This document shows, piece by piece, positions 4,464 to 5,359 of a stretch of 5,359 bases of DNA; the stretch's first letter is position 1; each line of letters starts with the position of its first letter. The notes beneath the pieces are model-generated. The model had not been told where the DNA came from and searched no databases. It saw only the letters and a program-made list of their open reading frames with translations. Origin of the DNA: Anaerolineaceae bacterium (lineage in GTDB: Bacteria; Chloroflexota; Anaerolineae; Anaerolineales; Anaerolineaceae); NCBI GenBank assembly GCA_028714615.1, contig JAQTMA010000133.1, positions 2,793 through 8,151 on the forward strand, written 5' to 3'. A program made the translations under genes and the position numbers.

Positions 4464-5359
4464 ATGTTCGAATCCGAACAACAGGCAGTAGAAACTAAGA
4501 TCCGTGAGTTCTGTGCGAATCACGACTTACCTGACCCATCCTTGCAATGGAGTTCGATCCCGTTTAGCGGCCAGTGGGGTATATGCACGTCATTTTTCCA
4601 ATTGGCAGCCCAAGAGGCGCGCCAGGGCAAGAAAATCAACGTTCCTCAGCGAGCAGCAGAACTGGCCGAGCTGGTTCAAGGCTACATCGGCCTACCTGCC
4701 GGGTTCGAGCGGACCGAGGCGATCAAAGGCTACTTGAACTTATTCTTCTCCAGCGCCGAATACGCGCGCCGGGTGATCGATAGCGCCATCGCACAGGAAG
4801 CATGTTTTGGCAGCGGCGAGTCCAAGGGACAGCGTGTGATGGTAGAGTTTTCTCAGCCGAATACCCATAAATCCATCCACGTCGGTCACTTGCGCAACAT
4901 GATCCTGGGCGCTGCAGTCGCAAACATCCTGGAATTCGCGGGGTACGAGGTCATTCGTACCACGTATCCGGGTGACATTGGATTGCACGTGATCAAGTGG
5001 ATGTGGAATTATCAAAAACGGCACATGGGAGAACAACCTGCGTCAGACAAACTTCGCTGGATGCAGGAATTGTATAGCGAAGCTGACCGGTATTACACCA
5101 GTGAACCAAACGCTGATCAAGAGGTAAGGGCTTTATTCGCTCGTTGGGACAAGCGCGACCCGGAAGTCGTCCAATTGTGGAATACCAGCCGTGAATGGTC
5201 GATGGAGGGTTTCTACCAGTTCTCAGACCTGATGGGAGTCCATTTCGACCGTGTTTACTATGAGAGTGAGGTAGAAGAACCCGGAAAACATCTTGTGCAG
5301 GAGCTGATCGAGCGGGGCATTGCGAATGATGAACGTCCCGATGGCGCCGTCGTCATTAA
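4464..5359 (+). CDS. argS: Arginyl-tRNA synthetase, N-terminal part (runs off the window)
   Basis: The first 298 codons of a class I synthetase that joins arginine to tRNA-Arg in the cytoplasm. ATG at 4464 follows AGGAA (4453-4457) at a spacing of six. Residues about 1-110 form the N-terminal tRNA-binding domain, including GYLNLFFSSAEYARRVI (89-105), a form of the usual GFINFFLS segment. The catalytic domain opens with VEFSQPNTHKSIHVGHLRNM (127-146), in which HVGH at 139-142 is the ATP-binding HIGH motif. It continues GYEVIRTTYPGDIGLHVIKW (160-179) and a helical insertion to the edge. The form is closer to the subgroup with a GLH/GIHICK-type helix than to the E. coli GDWGTQFG form. The frame has no stop before the edge (the final TAA is out of frame), so the KMSK-type loop and anticodon-binding domain lie outside. 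Confidence 0.95.
   Translation, partial: MFESEQQAVETKIREFCANHDLPDPSLQWSSIPFSGQWGICTSFFQLAAQEARQGKKINVPQRAAELAELVQGYIGLPAGFERTEAIKGYLNLFFSSAEYARRVIDSAIAQEACFGSGESKGQRVMVEFSQPNTHKSIHVGHLRNMILGAAVANILEFAGYEVIRTTYPGDIGLHVIKWMWNYQKRHMGEQPASDKLRWMQELYSEADRYYTSEPNADQEVRALFARWDKRDPEVVQLWNTSREWSMEGFYQFSDLMGVHFDRVYYESEVEEPGKHLVQELIERGIANDERPDGAVVI

Noticed and set aside
4504..5036. Other plus- and minus-strand frames in the last 900 bases
   Set aside because: They are shadows of argS, which has the only frame with recognisable motifs (HVGH and flanking blocks).
5357..5359. TAA at the very end as the argS stop
   Set aside because: It is out of frame with the start at 4464. The last complete codon is ATT, and ArgS should continue for roughly 250 or more residues.

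Overview
The window looks like an ordinary chromosomal segment of a moderately GC-balanced bacterium. The closest stylistic match is the Chloroflexota, probably class Anaerolineae. That assignment is an inference, resting mainly on a lipoprotein with a long Pro/Thr linker followed by PD40-type propeller repeats, and on the flavour of the ArgS and ABC-2 proteins. Housekeeping genes (RNase P RNA, ribosomal protein S20, arginyl-tRNA synthetase) surround a small MarR-regulated ABC-2 export cassette.

Layout: positions 1-334 on the minus strand hold most of a type A RNase P RNA (rnpB). Its last few dozen bases lie beyond the left edge. It has a near-perfect sigma-70-type promoter at 341-369. Between this promoter and the divergent marR promoter lies a 62-base imperfect palindrome (399-460). 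The plus strand then carries a MarR-family regulator (542-997), an ABC ATPase (994-1803) and an ABC-2 permease (GTG start, 1760-2620). All three genes overlap and should be translationally coupled. Two inverted repeats, at 488-508 and 512-526, overlap or directly follow the marR -10 box and are good candidates for autoregulatory operators.

Next comes rpsT (2735-3001), with its own promoter, a TTG start and a strong intrinsic terminator (3056-3082). After it is a secreted lipoprotein with a predicted beta-propeller (3140-4378). An extended -10 promoter and short leader then precede argS, which begins at 4464 and is still open at the right edge of the window.

How the parts work together: the MarR protein most likely represses its own operon until a small-molecule ligand releases it, which would induce the two-gene exporter. 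The substrate cannot be read from the sequence. The other genes appear to be independent transcription units. I see no CRISPR array, tRNA, insertion sequence, prophage or toxin-antitoxin pair, and nothing that supports a claim of a wholly new system. The most worthwhile signals are the operator architecture in the rnpB-marR divergent region, the unexplained palindrome there, and sequence variations in RNase P RNA and ArgS.
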